From Thermaerobacter sp. FW80 (GTDB taxonomy: Bacteria > Bacillota > Sulfobacillia > Thermaerobacterales > Thermaerobacteraceae), in contig NZ_CP037895.1 in assembly GCF_004634385.1 (NCBI RefSeq), positions 1,153,245 through 1,217,244 on the forward strand: a stretch of DNA of 64,000 bases. The letters are read 5' to 3'. The notes under the pieces were generated by a model. The model was not told where the DNA came from, searched no databases, and worked only from the letters and a program-made list of their open reading frames with translations. The position numbers were made by a program, and so were the translations under genes. Shown piece after piece: positions 15,250 to 24,858 of this stretch (positions are counted from its first letter, which is position 1; the number at the start of each line of letters is the position of its first letter).

Positions 15250-15278
15250 TGAAAACCGTTGATTTTTGATGGTATATT
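15250..15278 (+). promoter_or_regulatory. Possible promoter of the first ABC ATPase pair
   Basis: In the 276-bp gap after ligA, an AT-rich patch holds TATATT (15273-15278) with TGAAAA 17 bp upstream. The -10 is good and the -35 is weak. The leader would be about 100 nt. Confidence 0.4.
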
Positions 15279-15386
15279 GTCGAGTCCCGGCATCCGATTC
15301 CCCGTTGAGGGCTTCGAATCGGAGCCGGGCTTGCACCGGGTGGCCGCCGGCCCCGCCGGCGGCCACCGTCCCAGGAGGAGCCATCC

Positions 15387-16424
15387 TTGAGCACCACCCG
15401 CCGGCCGTTGCTGGAGGTCCGCGACTTGCGCACCGAGTTCGCCACCGACGAGGGGCGCTTCGCCGCCGTCGACGGGGTGAGCTTCACCATCGACCGGGGC
15501 GAGACCGTGGGCCTGGTGGGCGAGTCGGGCTCGGGCAAGAGCGTGACCTCCCTCTCCATCCTGCGCCTGGTACCCTCGCCGCCGGGGCGAATCGCCGGCG
15601 GCCAGATCCTGTTCGAGGGGCAGGACCTGTTGCGCCTCAGCGAGGCCCGGATGCGGCGCATCCGGGGCAACCGGATCGCCATGATCTTTCAGGAGCCCAT
15701 GACCTCACTGAACCCCGTGTACCCCGTGGGGGCCCAGATCGCCGAGTCCTTGCGGCTGCACCAGCGGCTGCCGCGCCGGGAGGCCTTCGCCCGGGCCGTG
15801 GAGCTGCTGCGCCTGGTGGGCATCCCCGACCCGGAGACGCGGGCGCGCCAGTATCCCCACCAGATGTCGGGCGGCATGCGGCAGCGGGTGATGATCGCCA
15901 TGGCGGTCTCGTGCAACCCCCAGCTGCTCATCGCCGACGAGCCCACCACGGCCCTGGACGTCACGGTCCAGGCCCAGATCCTGGACCTGATGAAGTCCTT
16001 GCGGCGGCGCACGGGGACGGCCATCCTGCTGATCACCCACGACCTGGGCGTGATCGCCGACATGGCCGACCGGGTGCTGGTCATGTACGCGGGCAAGATC
16101 GTCGAGGTCGCCGGGGTGGACGAGCTGTTCGCCCGGCCCCTGCACCCCTACACCGAGGGCCTGCTGGCCTCGCTGCCCCAGCTCCACAGGCGGCGGCAGC
16201 GCCTGCACGTGATCCCCGGCCAGGTGCCCAACCCGGCCCGGCTGCCCGGCGGCTGCCGGTTCCACCCGCGCTGCCCGCACGCGAGCGATCTCTGCCGCCG
16301 GCAGGAGCCCGAGCTGCGTCCCGCCGGCGCCGGGCGCTGGGTTGCCTGCTGGTTGCGGGAAGAAGACGGGGCGGCGGCCGGCGGCGATGCACCGGGCACC
16401 CCGCGAGGGGAGGTGGCGGGATGA
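15387..16424 (+). CDS. oppD: Peptide ABC transporter ATP-binding protein (OppD/DppD type), first set
   Basis: Cytoplasmic ATPase that powers peptide import. It has Walker A GESGSGKS, the Q-loop [10 protein letters not shown], signature MSGGMRQRV, Walker [13 protein letters not shown] and H-loop ITHDLGV. The C-terminal oligopeptide-transporter extension has the Cys cluster [14 protein letters not shown], which in relatives binds an Fe-S cluster. At 345 residues it is typical. TTG at 15387 follows AGGAGGAG. The stop overlaps the ATG of the next ATPase. A second D/F pair lies at 21764-23824, so this pair either serves the same permeases or an unseen one. Confidence 0.9.
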   Translation: MSTTRRPLLEVRDLRTEFATDEGRFAAVDGVSFTIDRGETVGLVGESGSGKSVTSLSILRLVPSPPGRIAGGQILFEGQDLLRLSEARMRRIRGNRIAMIFQEPMTSLNPVYPVGAQIAESLRLHQRLPRREAFARAVELLRLVGIPDPETRARQYPHQMSGGMRQRVMIAMAVSCNPQLLIADEPTTALDVTVQAQILDLMKSLRRRTGTAILLITHDLGVIADMADRVLVMYAGKIVEVAGVDELFARPLHPYTEGLLASLPQLHRRRQRLHVIPGQVPNPARLPGGCRFHPRCPHASDLCRRQEPELRPAGAGRWVACWLREEDGAAAGGDAPGTPRGEVAG

Positions 16425-17506
16425 CGCAGTCCCGCGAACCGGAAGTGCGCGCGGCCGCCCCGCAAGCGCGCGCAGGCGCCTCAACGGGAGCGGGCCGGGT
16501 GCTGGTCGAGGTCCGCGGGCTCAAGAAATACTTCCCCACCGGCGGCGGCTGGCTCGGCCGGCCCAGGGGTTGGGTGCGGGCCGTGGACGGCATCGACCTG
16601 GACATCTACGAGGGGGAGACCCTGGGCCTGGTGGGCGAGTCGGGCTGCGGCAAGACCACCACGGGCCGCTTGATCCTGCGCTTGCTGGAGCCAACGGCAG
16701 GCAGGGTGCGCTTCGTCGGGAAGGACATCTTCCGCCTGCCGCCGCGGGAGCTGCGCAGGTTGCGCCGGGATATGCAGATCATCTTCCAGGATCCCTTCGG
16801 CTCCCTCAACCCGCGGCTGACGGTGGGAGAGATCGTCGGCGAGGCCCTGGCGGTGCACGGCGTGGCCCGGGGCCGGGCCCTGAAGCAGCGGGTGGCCGAA
16901 CTGCTCGAGGTGGTGGGGCTGTCCCCCGACCATGCCCGCCGCTACCCTCACGAGTTCTCGGGGGGCCAGCGGCAGCGCATCGGCATCGCCCGCGCCCTGG
17001 CCCTGAACCCCCGGTTCGTGGTCTGTGACGAGCCGGTCTCGGCCCTGGACGTGTCCATCCAGTCCCAGGTGATCAACCTGCTGGAGGACCTGCAGGCGCG
17101 GTTCGGCCTGACCTACCTCTTCATCGCTCACGACCTTTCGGTGGTCCGGCACATCAGTGACCGGGTCGGGGTCATGTACCTGGGCCGGCTGGTGGAACTG
17201 GCGGAAACCGAAGAGCTCTTCCGCCGGCCGCTCCACCCCTACACTCAAGCGCTGCTCTCCGCGGTGCCCCTGCCCGATCCGCCCCGGCAGCGGCAGCGGG
17301 AGCGGATCGTGCTCCAGGGCGACGTACCCTCGCCGGCCAACCCGCCTCGAGGCTGCCGCTTCCACACCCGCTGCCCCTTCGCCGAGGCGGTCTGCCGGGA
17401 GCAGGAGCCCGAGCTGCGGGCCATGGGCGACGGGCACCGGGTGGCCTGCCACCTGGCCGAGAAACTGCCGCCGGTGCCCGCATGGGATGTGGCGGCCGGG
17501 GCGTGA
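16421..17506 (+). CDS. oppF: Peptide ABC transporter ATP-binding protein (OppF/DppF type), first set
   Basis: Second ATPase of the heterodimer. After about 20 non-conserved residues comes [16 protein letters not shown], then Walker [31 protein letters not shown], signature [15 protein letters not shown], Walker [13 protein letters not shown] and [16 protein letters not shown]. The C-terminal extension contains [17 protein letters not shown] at 16421 overlaps the oppD stop (ATGA), so translation is coupled. It ends 376 bp before the binding-protein gene; that gap contains a promoter, so the binding protein may be independently transcribed. Confidence 0.9.
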   Translation: MTQSREPEVRAAAPQARAGASTGAGRVLVEVRGLKKYFPTGGGWLGRPRGWVRAVDGIDLDIYEGETLGLVGESGCGKTTTGRLILRLLEPTAGRVRFVGKDIFRLPPRELRRLRRDMQIIFQDPFGSLNPRLTVGEIVGEALAVHGVARGRALKQRVAELLEVVGLSPDHARRYPHEFSGGQRQRIGIARALALNPRFVVCDEPVSALDVSIQSQVINLLEDLQARFGLTYLFIAHDLSVVRHISDRVGVMYLGRLVELAETEELFRRPLHPYTQALLSAVPLPDPPRQRQRERIVLQGDVPSPANPPRGCRFHTRCPFAEAVCREQEPELRAMGDGHRVACHLAEKLPPVPAWDVAAGA

Positions 17507-17759
17507 GGGGCCGGCGCTGCGGGTGGTCCCGGGCAGCAGCGGGCCCGCCCGGGCCGGAGCGCACCGGCGCTTGACGATGCCACCCGGCGCACTCCGCGCA
17601 GCGACCGTCGCGGGCGCCCGGTGCACCCCGGGGCCGTCCCGGCCCCGCCCCGCAAGGCCAGAACGCGCAACCGGCGCCGGCAGGCGGCGCCCTCCTGGTG
17701 CTGCGCGCGCCGGTTTTTCCCTGGCTACCGGGTCGCAAGTCAGGAGGAAATTCGGTGCC

Positions 17760-17787
17760 TTGCGAGAACCATCCATCGGTGTATCAT
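17760..17787 (+). promoter_or_regulatory. Probable promoter of the peptide-binding protein gene
   Basis: TTGCGA (17760-17765) and TATCAT (17782-17787) are 16 bp apart, about 95 bp before the start codon. The rest of the 376-bp gap is GC-rich and shows nothing recognisable. Confidence 0.55.
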
Positions 17788-17882
17788 GCATAATCGAAAA
17801 CATGACCGGCGGCAGGAGGTGAAGGTGCGTCGAGACGGTCCGGCGCGGGGAGCGCCAACCTGGATCAGGGGGGGTACTTACG

Positions 17883-19658
17883 TTGAATCGCACGCGGAAG
17901 TGGTTTGCTTTATTCAGCATCCTCGTGGTGGCCTCGCTGGTCCTGGCTGCCTGCAGCAACGGTGGCACCACGAGCCAGCAGCCGGGGCAGGGTCAGCAGG
18001 CGAGCGGTGTTGACAGCCCCAGCTACTTGAAGTTGAATCTGGGCGATGAACCGCCGAGCCTGGATCCCCAGCTCGCGACCGATAGCGTATCCTTTGAAGT
18101 GCTTGGAGCGGCCTACGAAGGTTTGGTTCGCCGAGATCCGAATGGCGAGATCAAGCAGGGAAGTGGCATGGCTGAGAGCTGGGAGGTTTCCGAGGACGGT
18201 CTGACCTATACCTTCCATCTGCGTGACGCCAAATGGAGCGATGGGAAGCCGGTGACGGCCAACGACTTCGCTTACGCATGGAAGCGGGCGATGGACCCTC
18301 GGACAGCCTCGCAGTATAGTTACATGGTGTATCGATGGATCAAGGGCGGTCATGAGGTTGCGACTGCATGTGACAACGATGGGGAACTGGGTAACGAAGA
18401 CGACGCTTGCGAAAACGATCAAGAAATAGCCAAACTCGAAGAGGCTCTCGACAACGTCGGTATCGAGGTTGTCGATGAGAAGACGCTCAAGGTAACTGTG
18501 ACAGAAAACCTGAGCCAAAACCAGGGCCTTTTCCTGAGCCTGCTCACGTTCCCAACCTGGTATCCGGTACGGCAGGATATCGTTGAACAATTTGGAGATC
18601 AGTTCGCCAGCGACGCTGACAAGGCAGTCTACAATGGTCCGTTCGTGATCAAGGAATGGGAGCACGGGAACTCCCTGCGGCTCGAAAAGAACCCCAATTA
18701 TTGGGACGCGCAGACGGTCAAACTCGACTACATTGACTTCGTGATGGTGCCAGATGCGGCCGCATATATCAACGCCTATGAGGCAGGGGAACTCGACATT
18801 ACGGGTGTGCCAGGCGAATACAAGGAACAGTTCGAGCGAGATCACGCCAACGAGCTCGGTACCTACGAGGATGGCGGGACGTTCTACCTGGTCTTGAACC
18901 AAACGAAGAAGCCGTGGAACAATCCCAAGGCGCGCCAGGCCATCGCGCTGGCCTTCGACCGGGAAACCTATATCCAGGCTCTCCTCAAGGGGATTGGTAT
19001 CCCCGCGACTAGTTACGTCAACCCCGTGATTACAGCTCCGGGCGAGGAGCCGGGTAACAGCTTTGCCAAGAAGTACGTGGATCCGTTGAAGCTGCTCCCG
19101 ACGAAGGCGGATCCCGAGAGGGCCAAGCAACTGTGGCAAGAGGCGCTTCAGGAAGAGGGCCTCACTGAGGTGCCGACAATCGAGTTCGTGGGCGATGACG
19201 GTGACGTCGTCAAGACACGGCTGGAGTTCTTCCAGCAGCAGTTCAAGCAGAATCTGGGCATCGACCTTCAGATTGTCCAGGTGCCTTTCCAAGAACGCTT
19301 GGAGCGGCAGCGGACCGGGAAGTTCGACATCATCTTTGCCGGGTGGGGCCCGGACTATGACCATCCGCTGACCTACCTGGACCTGTGGGTATGCAATGGG
19401 CCATACAACGATGGTAAGTACTGCAACGCCGAGTACGATCGTCTCGTGGAGCAACTCCAAAACGAGCCCGATCCTGAAAAGCAGCGCGAGATCGCTATCG
19501 AGCTGGAGAAGTTGATCGCCAAGGACCTGCCCATGGTGCCGGTCTATCACCGCGTGGTTCAATATGCTCAGCGGCCTTTCGTGAAGGGCCTTGTTCGCCG
19601 GGCTGTTGGCTATAGCCCCGAATTCAAGTGGGCCTACACGCAGGGTCGCCAGCAATGA
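17883..19658 (+). CDS. oppA: Peptide-binding lipoprotein of ABC importer (SBP family 5, OppA-like)
   Basis: Membrane-anchored extracellular receptor for peptides. The signal peptide has NRTRK at the start, a hydrophobic core and the lipobox LAAC with Cys24 as the lipidated residue. A Gln/Gly/Ser linker follows. The SBP_bac_5 domain shows LNLGDEPPSLDPQLATDS, GMAESWEVSEDGLTYTFHLRD, ANDFAYAWKRAMDPRTAS and LAFDRETYIQAL. At 591 residues it is normal for OppA. The start is TTG at 17883 after GGGGGGG. Its codon use is visibly less GC-rich than its neighbours. A strong hairpin after the gene could reduce read-through into the permeases, giving excess receptor. Confidence 0.93.
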   Translation: MNRTRKWFALFSILVVASLVLAACSNGGTTSQQPGQGQQASGVDSPSYLKLNLGDEPPSLDPQLATDSVSFEVLGAAYEGLVRRDPNGEIKQGSGMAESWEVSEDGLTYTFHLRDAKWSDGKPVTANDFAYAWKRAMDPRTASQYSYMVYRWIKGGHEVATACDNDGELGNEDDACENDQEIAKLEEALDNVGIEVVDEKTLKVTVTENLSQNQGLFLSLLTFPTWYPVRQDIVEQFGDQFASDADKAVYNGPFVIKEWEHGNSLRLEKNPNYWDAQTVKLDYIDFVMVPDAAAYINAYEAGELDITGVPGEYKEQFERDHANELGTYEDGGTFYLVLNQTKKPWNNPKARQAIALAFDRETYIQALLKGIGIPATSYVNPVITAPGEEPGNSFAKKYVDPLKLLPTKADPERAKQLWQEALQEEGLTEVPTIEFVGDDGDVVKTRLEFFQQQFKQNLGIDLQIVQVPFQERLERQRTGKFDIIFAGWGPDYDHPLTYLDLWVCNGPYNDGKYCNAEYDRLVEQLQNEPDPEKQREIAIELEKLIAKDLPMVPVYHRVVQYAQRPFVKGLVRRAVGYSPEFKWAYTQGRQQ

Positions 19659-19760
19659 CCAAACGCGAGGGGATGGCGGACCGGCTGGAGAGCAAGGCCT
19701 AAGCCTCTGATTCAGGGGACTAGGCAGGTGTAACGCAGTCAGGCGTAAGCGGCGATTGAG

Positions 19761-19797
19761 GGGACGAGATCCCGGCCGAGCGCCGGGATCTCGTCCC
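19761..19797 (+). terminator. Strong hairpin between binding protein and permease genes (terminator or attenuator)
   Basis: A perfect 16-bp stem (19761-19776 with 19782-19797) with loop CGAGC is followed by GTCTAAAT, a poor T tract. It ends 48 bp before the permease start, so partial termination is more likely than a full stop. Confidence 0.65.
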
Positions 19798-19845
19798 GTC
19801 TAAATGGTCCCGCCTAAGGACCGGTGTCCGGGGAGGGGGGAAGGA

Positions 19846-20775
19846 ATGCGTCGTTACCTCTTGCAGCGGTTGCTACTGATGTTGGTGTCCATTTGGGCAG
19901 TCGTAACGGTCACGTTCATCCTTATGCATGCGATTCCGGGCAACCCCTTCTCAGATCCCAGATTGCGCCCCGAAATTCTGGTTCTGATGATGGAGAAGTA
20001 CGGCCTCAATGACCCCCTGTGGGAGCAGTACCTCCGTTACTGGAACAATCTGCTGCACGGCGACCTCGGCGTGTCGCTGAAGAACATCGGCCAGAGCGTC
20101 AACCGCATGATCGCCGAAGGCTTCCCGGAGTCCGCTTGGGTCGGCATCCAGGCGCTACTCTTTGCGTTGGTGGTCGGCTTGTCGATGGGGATTGTGGCTG
20201 CCCTCAACCGAAACCGCTGGCCGGACTACCTGGCAATGGTGATCGCGGTGCTGGGCGTATCGGTGCCCAGTTTCGTGATCGCGGTCTTTGGCCAGTGGTT
20301 GTTTGCCGTCAAGCTGAACTGGGTACCTGTGCTGTGGAACGGGCGTTGGGAAACGTCGGTCATACCCTCGCTGGCTCTGGGTGGGACCATGCTGGCGACA
20401 CTGGTACGCATGATGCGTACCCAGATGTTGGATGTGCTTAACCAGGATTACATCAACACCGCTCGGGCGAAGGGCCTGTCACAACGGGAGGTGGTGTGGC
20501 GCCACGCGGTGCGCAACGCCATCCTACCCATCGTCACCTTGCTGGGCCCGCTGGTGGCCGGCGTCATCACCGGGACAGTGGTGATCGAATCCATTTTTGG
20601 AATTCCGGGCCTTGGCAAGTACTACGTTGAGAGCGTCTATGAGCGGGACTATCCCTTGATCCTGGGGACCACTCTCTTCTACTTCATCTTTTTGATCGTG
20701 GCCAACTTCTTGGTTGACATGTCCTACGGCTTGATCGATCCGCGCATCCGGCTGACGAACCGGGCCAGGGGGTGA
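19846..20775 (+). CDS. oppB: Peptide ABC transporter permease (OppB/DppB type)
   Basis: Inner-membrane channel subunit. It begins RRYLLQRLLLMLVSIWAVVTVTFILMHAIPGNPF, the standard OppB N-terminal helix. It has about six membrane helices and the ATPase-coupling EAA loop near residue 205 (DYINTARAKGLSQREVVWRHAVRNAILPIV). ATG at 19846 follows GGGGAGGGGGGAAGGA and gives 309 residues, the usual length. Base composition in the 5' half is lower in GC than in most of the window. oppC follows 4 bp later. Confidence 0.93.
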   Translation: MRRYLLQRLLLMLVSIWAVVTVTFILMHAIPGNPFSDPRLRPEILVLMMEKYGLNDPLWEQYLRYWNNLLHGDLGVSLKNIGQSVNRMIAEGFPESAWVGIQALLFALVVGLSMGIVAALNRNRWPDYLAMVIAVLGVSVPSFVIAVFGQWLFAVKLNWVPVLWNGRWETSVIPSLALGGTMLATLVRMMRTQMLDVLNQDYINTARAKGLSQREVVWRHAVRNAILPIVTLLGPLVAGVITGTVVIESIFGIPGLGKYYVESVYERDYPLILGTTLFYFIFLIVANFLVDMSYGLIDPRIRLTNRARG

Positions 20776-20779
20776 GTGC

Positions 20780-21748
20780 ATGGCAGTGAACCGGGCGGCT
20801 TCCGCTGACGCGTCGCCGCCGCCGCTAACACCGGACCTGTTCGAGCCGGCACGCATGACCGCCGGCGAGGCGGAGGCCATCGTCCGCCCCAGCCTGACCT
20901 TCTGGCAGGACGCCTGGGTCCGTTTCCGGGCCAACAAGTTGGCCATGCTGGGGCTGGTGCTCCTGATCTTGATGACGGCGGCTGCCCTTCTGGGCCCTGT
21001 GATCTCATACCATGTACATGGCCATACCTTCGACTACCAGGACTACGCCAGCATCAATCAACCGCCGTCGGCCAAGTTCTGGTTCGGCACCGACCAGATC
21101 GGGCGCGACCTGTTCACCCGGGTCTGGATGGGCGGGCGCATCTCGCTGTTCATCGGCATCGTCGCCGCCCTGCTGGAGCTGGTGATCGGTGTGCTGTACG
21201 GCGGCATCGCCGGGTACCTGGGCGGCCGGGTCGATGAGATCATGATGCGCATCGTCGACGTGCTCTACGGCATCCCCTACCTGCTGCTGGTGATCCTGCT
21301 GCTGGTGGTGATGCAGCCGGGGTTGCCGACCATCATCCTGGCGATGGGCATCACCGGCTGGGTGGGGATGGCGCGCCTGGTGCGCGGCCAGATCCTCCAG
21401 CTGCGCGAGATGGAGTTCGTCCTGGCGGCGCGGGTGCTGGGCGTGCCGACCCTGCAGCTGATCCTGCGGCACCTGATCCCCAACGTCATGGGGCCGATCA
21501 TCGTCAGCCTGACGCTGACGGTGCCGGGGGCGATCTTCGGCGAGGCGTTCCTGAGCTTCATCGGCCTGGGCGTGCCGCCGCCGATGGCCAGCTGGGGCAC
21601 GCTGATCAACGAGGCCTATACGGTGATGCGCATCCGGCCGTGGCAGTTCGCCTTTCCGGCCCTGGCCCTGAGCATCACCATGTTCGCCTTCAACGCCGTG
21701 GGCGACGGCCTGCGGGACGCGCTGGATCCGCGCCTGCGGGCCCGCTAG
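20780..21748 (+). CDS. oppC: Peptide ABC transporter permease (OppC/DppC type)
   Basis: Second channel subunit. It has a cytoplasmic N-terminal stretch of about 50 residues, a first helix (LAMLGLVLLILMTAAALLGPVI), then FWFGTDQIGRDLFTRVWMGGRISLFIG. The latter is the hallmark OppC segment (GTDxxGRD). The EAA loop is near residue 215 (EFVLAARVLGVPTLQLILRHLIPNVMGPI). 322 residues. It is tightly linked to oppB (4-bp gap) and to the ATPase gene 15 bp downstream. Confidence 0.93.
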   Translation: MAVNRAASADASPPPLTPDLFEPARMTAGEAEAIVRPSLTFWQDAWVRFRANKLAMLGLVLLILMTAAALLGPVISYHVHGHTFDYQDYASINQPPSAKFWFGTDQIGRDLFTRVWMGGRISLFIGIVAALLELVIGVLYGGIAGYLGGRVDEIMMRIVDVLYGIPYLLLVILLLVVMQPGLPTIILAMGITGWVGMARLVRGQILQLREMEFVLAARVLGVPTLQLILRHLIPNVMGPIIVSLTLTVPGAIFGEAFLSFIGLGVPPPMASWGTLINEAYTVMRIRPWQFAFPALALSITMFAFNAVGDGLRDALDPRLRAR

Positions 21749-21763
21749 GAAAGGACGAAGCCT

Positions 21764-22774
21764 ATGGAGAAGCTGCTGGAAGTCCGCGACCTGCGAGTCC
21801 ACTTCCGCACCCACGGCGGCGAGGTGCAGGCGGTCCGGGGTGTCTCCTTCGACCTGCACAAGGGCGAGACCCTGTGCATCGTCGGGGAGTCGGGCTCCGG
21901 GAAGTCGGTGACGGCCCAGACCATCATGCGCCTGATCCCCATGCCGCCGGGGCGGATCGTCAGCGGCTCCATCCTCTTCCAGGGCAAGGACATCGTGCAG
22001 TTGCCCGAGCGCGAGATGCAGAAGATCCGGGGACGCTCGATGGGCATGATCTTTCAGGATCCCATGACCTCCCTCAACCCGACCATGACCATCGGGCGCC
22101 AGATCGCGGAGCCGCTGATCAAGCACCAGGGCATGCGACCCGACCAGGCGCGGGCGCGCGCCATCGAGCTGCTGCGGATGGTGGGGATCCCCAACCCCGA
22201 GGAGCGCGTGCGCCAGTACCCCCACCAGTTCTCCGGCGGCATGCGCCAGCGGGCGATGATCGCCATCGCCCTGGCCTGCAACCCGGCGCTGCTCATCGCC
22301 GACGAGCCCACCACGGCCCTGGACGTCACCATCCAGGCGCAGATCCTCGAGCTCATGCAGGATCTCAAGCGGCGCCTGGGAACGGCGATCATCCTGATCA
22401 CCCACGACTTGGGCGTGGTGGCGCGCATGGCCGACCGCATCGCGGTGATGTACGCCGGGCAGATCGTCGAGCAGGGGACGGCGGAGGAGATCTTCCACCA
22501 TCCCAAGCACCCGTACACCGAGGCGCTGCTGCGCTCCATCCCGCGCCTGGACGACCGGCGGGAGCGGCTCCAGGCGATCCCGGGAACGCCGCCGGACCTG
22601 TTCGCGCCGCCGGCGGGGTGCGCCTTCGCCGCCCGCTGCCCGTACACCATGCGCGTCTGTCACACGTACGATCCGCAGCTGGAGGAGATCCGGCCCGGCC
22701 ATCTGGCCAAGTGCTGGCTGCACCATCCCTACGCGCCGGTGGTGGGCCTCAACGCCGAGGAAAGGGGGGCGTGA
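21764..22774 (+). CDS. oppD: Peptide ABC transporter ATP-binding protein (OppD type), second set
   Basis: ATPase subunit with [31 protein letters not shown], signature FSGGMRQRAMIAIAL, Walker [16 protein letters not shown] and ITHDLGVVARMADR. The C-terminal extension has CAFAARCPYTMRVC. 336 residues, start ATG at 21764 after AAAGGACG. Because it directly follows oppBC, this is the most likely native ATPase for these permeases. Confidence 0.92.
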   Translation: MEKLLEVRDLRVHFRTHGGEVQAVRGVSFDLHKGETLCIVGESGSGKSVTAQTIMRLIPMPPGRIVSGSILFQGKDIVQLPEREMQKIRGRSMGMIFQDPMTSLNPTMTIGRQIAEPLIKHQGMRPDQARARAIELLRMVGIPNPEERVRQYPHQFSGGMRQRAMIAIALACNPALLIADEPTTALDVTIQAQILELMQDLKRRLGTAIILITHDLGVVARMADRIAVMYAGQIVEQGTAEEIFHHPKHPYTEALLRSIPRLDDRRERLQAIPGTPPDLFAPPAGCAFAARCPYTMRVCHTYDPQLEEIRPGHLAKCWLHHPYAPVVGLNAEERGA

Positions 22775-22777
22775 GCC

Positions 22778-23824
22778 GTGGCCAAGGGCGGAGCCACGAC
22801 GGCCGAGGCGGTCCGCGACGCCGGCGGCGACCAGGACGCCGCGACCCCGGGCGAGCAGCCGCTTTTGGAGGTGCGCGACCTCAAGCGGTACTTCGACGTG
22901 GGGCGGGGTGCCGTCCTCAAGGCGGTGGACGGCGTCAGCTTCACCCTGCGGCGCGGCGAGGTGCTCGGCCTGGTGGGCGAGTCGGGGTGCGGCAAGTCCA
23001 CCGTGGGCCGCACCATCGTCCGGCTGTACGAGCCCACCGCAGGCCAGGTGCTGTTCGACGGCCAGGATGTGCACAAGCTGACCGGCAAGGACCTGATGCG
23101 CTTCCGCCGTCGCGCCCAGATGATCTTCCAGGACCCCTACGCCTCCCTGAACCCCCGCATGCTGGTGTCGGAGATCATCGGCGAGGCCCTGGACCTGCAC
23201 GGGATGGTGAAGAGCCGCAAGGAGCGGACGGAGCGCATCCACGAGCTCCTCAACCTGGTGGGCCTGAACCGCGAGCACGCCGGCCGCTTCCCCCACGAGT
23301 TCTCCGGCGGCCAACGCCAGCGCATCGGGATCGCCCGCGCCCTGGCGGTCAACCCGGAGTTCATCGTCGCCGACGAGCCCATCTCCGCCCTGGACGTGTC
23401 CATCCAGGCCCAGATCGTCAACCTGATGACGGACCTCCAGGAGCAGTTCGGGCTGACGTACATCTTCATCGCCCACGACCTGTCCATGGTGAAGCACATC
23501 AGCGACCGGGTGGCGGTGATGTACCTGGGGCAGATCATGGAGCTGGCGCCCAGCGACGAGCTCTACCTGCGGCCCCAGCACCCCTACACCCAGGCGCTGC
23601 TCTCGGCCGTGCCCATCCCCGACCCGGCCGTCGAGCGGACCCGAGAGCGGATCGTGCTCAAGGGCGACGTGCCCAGCCCGCTGGATCCGCCGCGGGGGTG
23701 TCCCTTCAGCACCCGCTGCCCGCTGGCGGAGCAGGTGTGCCGGGAGGTGCGACCGCCGCTGGAGGAGATCGCGCCCGGCCACTGGGCGGCCTGCCACCTG
23801 GTCAAGGGGACGAACGCGGCCTGA
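22778..23824 (+). CDS. oppF: Peptide ABC transporter ATP-binding protein (OppF type), second set
   Basis: Partner of the preceding ATPase. [27 protein letters not shown], Walker [72 protein letters not shown] and [14 protein letters not shown] are all intact. GTG at 22778 lies 3 bp after the oppD stop. 348 residues. It ends at a hairpin terminator, closing the transporter operon. Confidence 0.92.
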   Translation: MAKGGATTAEAVRDAGGDQDAATPGEQPLLEVRDLKRYFDVGRGAVLKAVDGVSFTLRRGEVLGLVGESGCGKSTVGRTIVRLYEPTAGQVLFDGQDVHKLTGKDLMRFRRRAQMIFQDPYASLNPRMLVSEIIGEALDLHGMVKSRKERTERIHELLNLVGLNREHAGRFPHEFSGGQRQRIGIARALAVNPEFIVADEPISALDVSIQAQIVNLMTDLQEQFGLTYIFIAHDLSMVKHISDRVAVMYLGQIMELAPSDELYLRPQHPYTQALLSAVPIPDPAVERTRERIVLKGDVPSPLDPPRGCPFSTRCPLAEQVCREVRPPLEEIAPGHWAACHLVKGTNAA

Positions 23825-23886
23825 CCCTCGCAGGCCCCGACCCCTCCCGGCCCGGATGCGACGACCACCCCATGGCTTTTGAGCCG

Positions 23887-23912
23887 AGGGCCCCGCAGTG
23901 GCGGGGCCCTTT
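23887..23912 (+). terminator. Terminator after oppF
   Basis: AGGGCCCCGC (23887-23896) pairs with GCGGGGCCCT (23901-23910) across AGTG and is followed by TTGG. The rest of the 461-bp gap up to 24285 holds no gene; its last 100 bp are AT-rich and probably belong to the left end of the IS607 element. Confidence 0.75.
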
Positions 23913-24285
23913 GGCGTTGCGCGGCTCCTCGCCATCGGCCGTGGCCGGCGCGACGCCGGGCGGTTCCCGGCCGCGATCGGTCATGCCGGTGAGGCGTCGC
24001 GCATAGCCTGGCGATGGACGAGCCGGTGCGGCGCCATCCCATGGTGCGCTGCGGGGGGCCCGCACCGGCGAGCCGCGGCACCCCGGCCCGCAGGTCTCGA
24101 CGGCCGCCGCGCGAGGGGACGCGATCCAGCCCAAATCCTTGGAAAAGCATCCAGTTCGATGGAAGGAACTCCGGCACGGGCGTGGTATAGCTGTCCACAA
24201 CCGACTGTCACAGATCGGAGGGGGCCGTTAACAGCTTGCCGAAATATAGTCAGACATAGGCAAACATCTGTGCTACATTTCCAAG

Positions 24286-24858
24286 ATGAAGCTCTCCGAG
24301 TGGGCCAAGCGTGAAGGAATCAGTTCCATCACCGCCTGGCGTTGGTGGAAGGCGGGGCGGTTGCCCGTTCCCGCCCGGCAGGCCCCATCCGGGACCATTC
24401 TCGTGGACCTTCCGGCTCCGGCGAAAGGGGAGACGGTGGTCTGCGCTTGCGTTTCCTCGCACGACCAGAAGAACGATCTCGACCGCCAAGTTGCCCGGGT
24501 CACGGCATGGGCAACGGAACACGGGTTTCCTGTGGACCAAGTGGTGACGGAAATCGGGTCCGGGCTGAATGGGAAACGGGCGAAGTTTCGCCGGCTTCTG
24601 GCCGACGCATCGGTTGCCACCATTGTGGTGGAACACCGCGATCGGTTGGCCCGCTTTGGGGTGGAGTACCTGGAAGCCGCTCTCGCGGCCCAGGGGCGGC
24701 GCATCGTCGTCGTGGATCCGAGCGAATCAACAGAGGACCTTGTGCGCGACATGATTGAAGTGCTGACCTCCTTCTGCGCTCGGCTGGATGGCCGACGGGG
24801 AGCGCGGAATCGGGCCATGCGGGCCCTGGCTGCAGCCCGCCGGGGCGATGCCGAATGA
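24286..24858 (+). CDS. tnpA: IS607-family serine recombinase TnpA, likely inactivated
   Basis: The N-terminal 45 residues form a MerR-like helix-turn-helix (LSEWAKREGISSITAWRWWKAGRLP). The resolvase-like catalytic domain follows: VSSHDQKNDLDRQVARV with nucleophile Ser57, VTEIGSGLNGKRAKFRRLL, VEHRDRLARFGVEYLEAAL. Family members read Tyr-Ala-Arg-Val-Ser before the nucleophile, and the second copy in this window does so. Here the same positions are Cys53-Ala-Cys55-Val-Ser57. Loss of the active-site Arg should abolish or badly impair strand exchange. Full length (190 residues). The stop overlaps the tnpB start. Confidence 0.9.
   Translation: MKLSEWAKREGISSITAWRWWKAGRLPVPARQAPSGTILVDLPAPAKGETVVCACVSSHDQKNDLDRQVARVTAWATEHGFPVDQVVTEIGSGLNGKRAKFRRLLADASVATIVVEHRDRLARFGVEYLEAALAAQGRRIVVVDPSESTEDLVRDMIEVLTSFCARLDGRRGARNRAMRALAAARRGDAE

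Noticed and set aside
21005-23935. Antisense open frame of 976 codons opposite oppC, oppD and oppF
   Set aside because: Mirror image of well-supported transporter genes.
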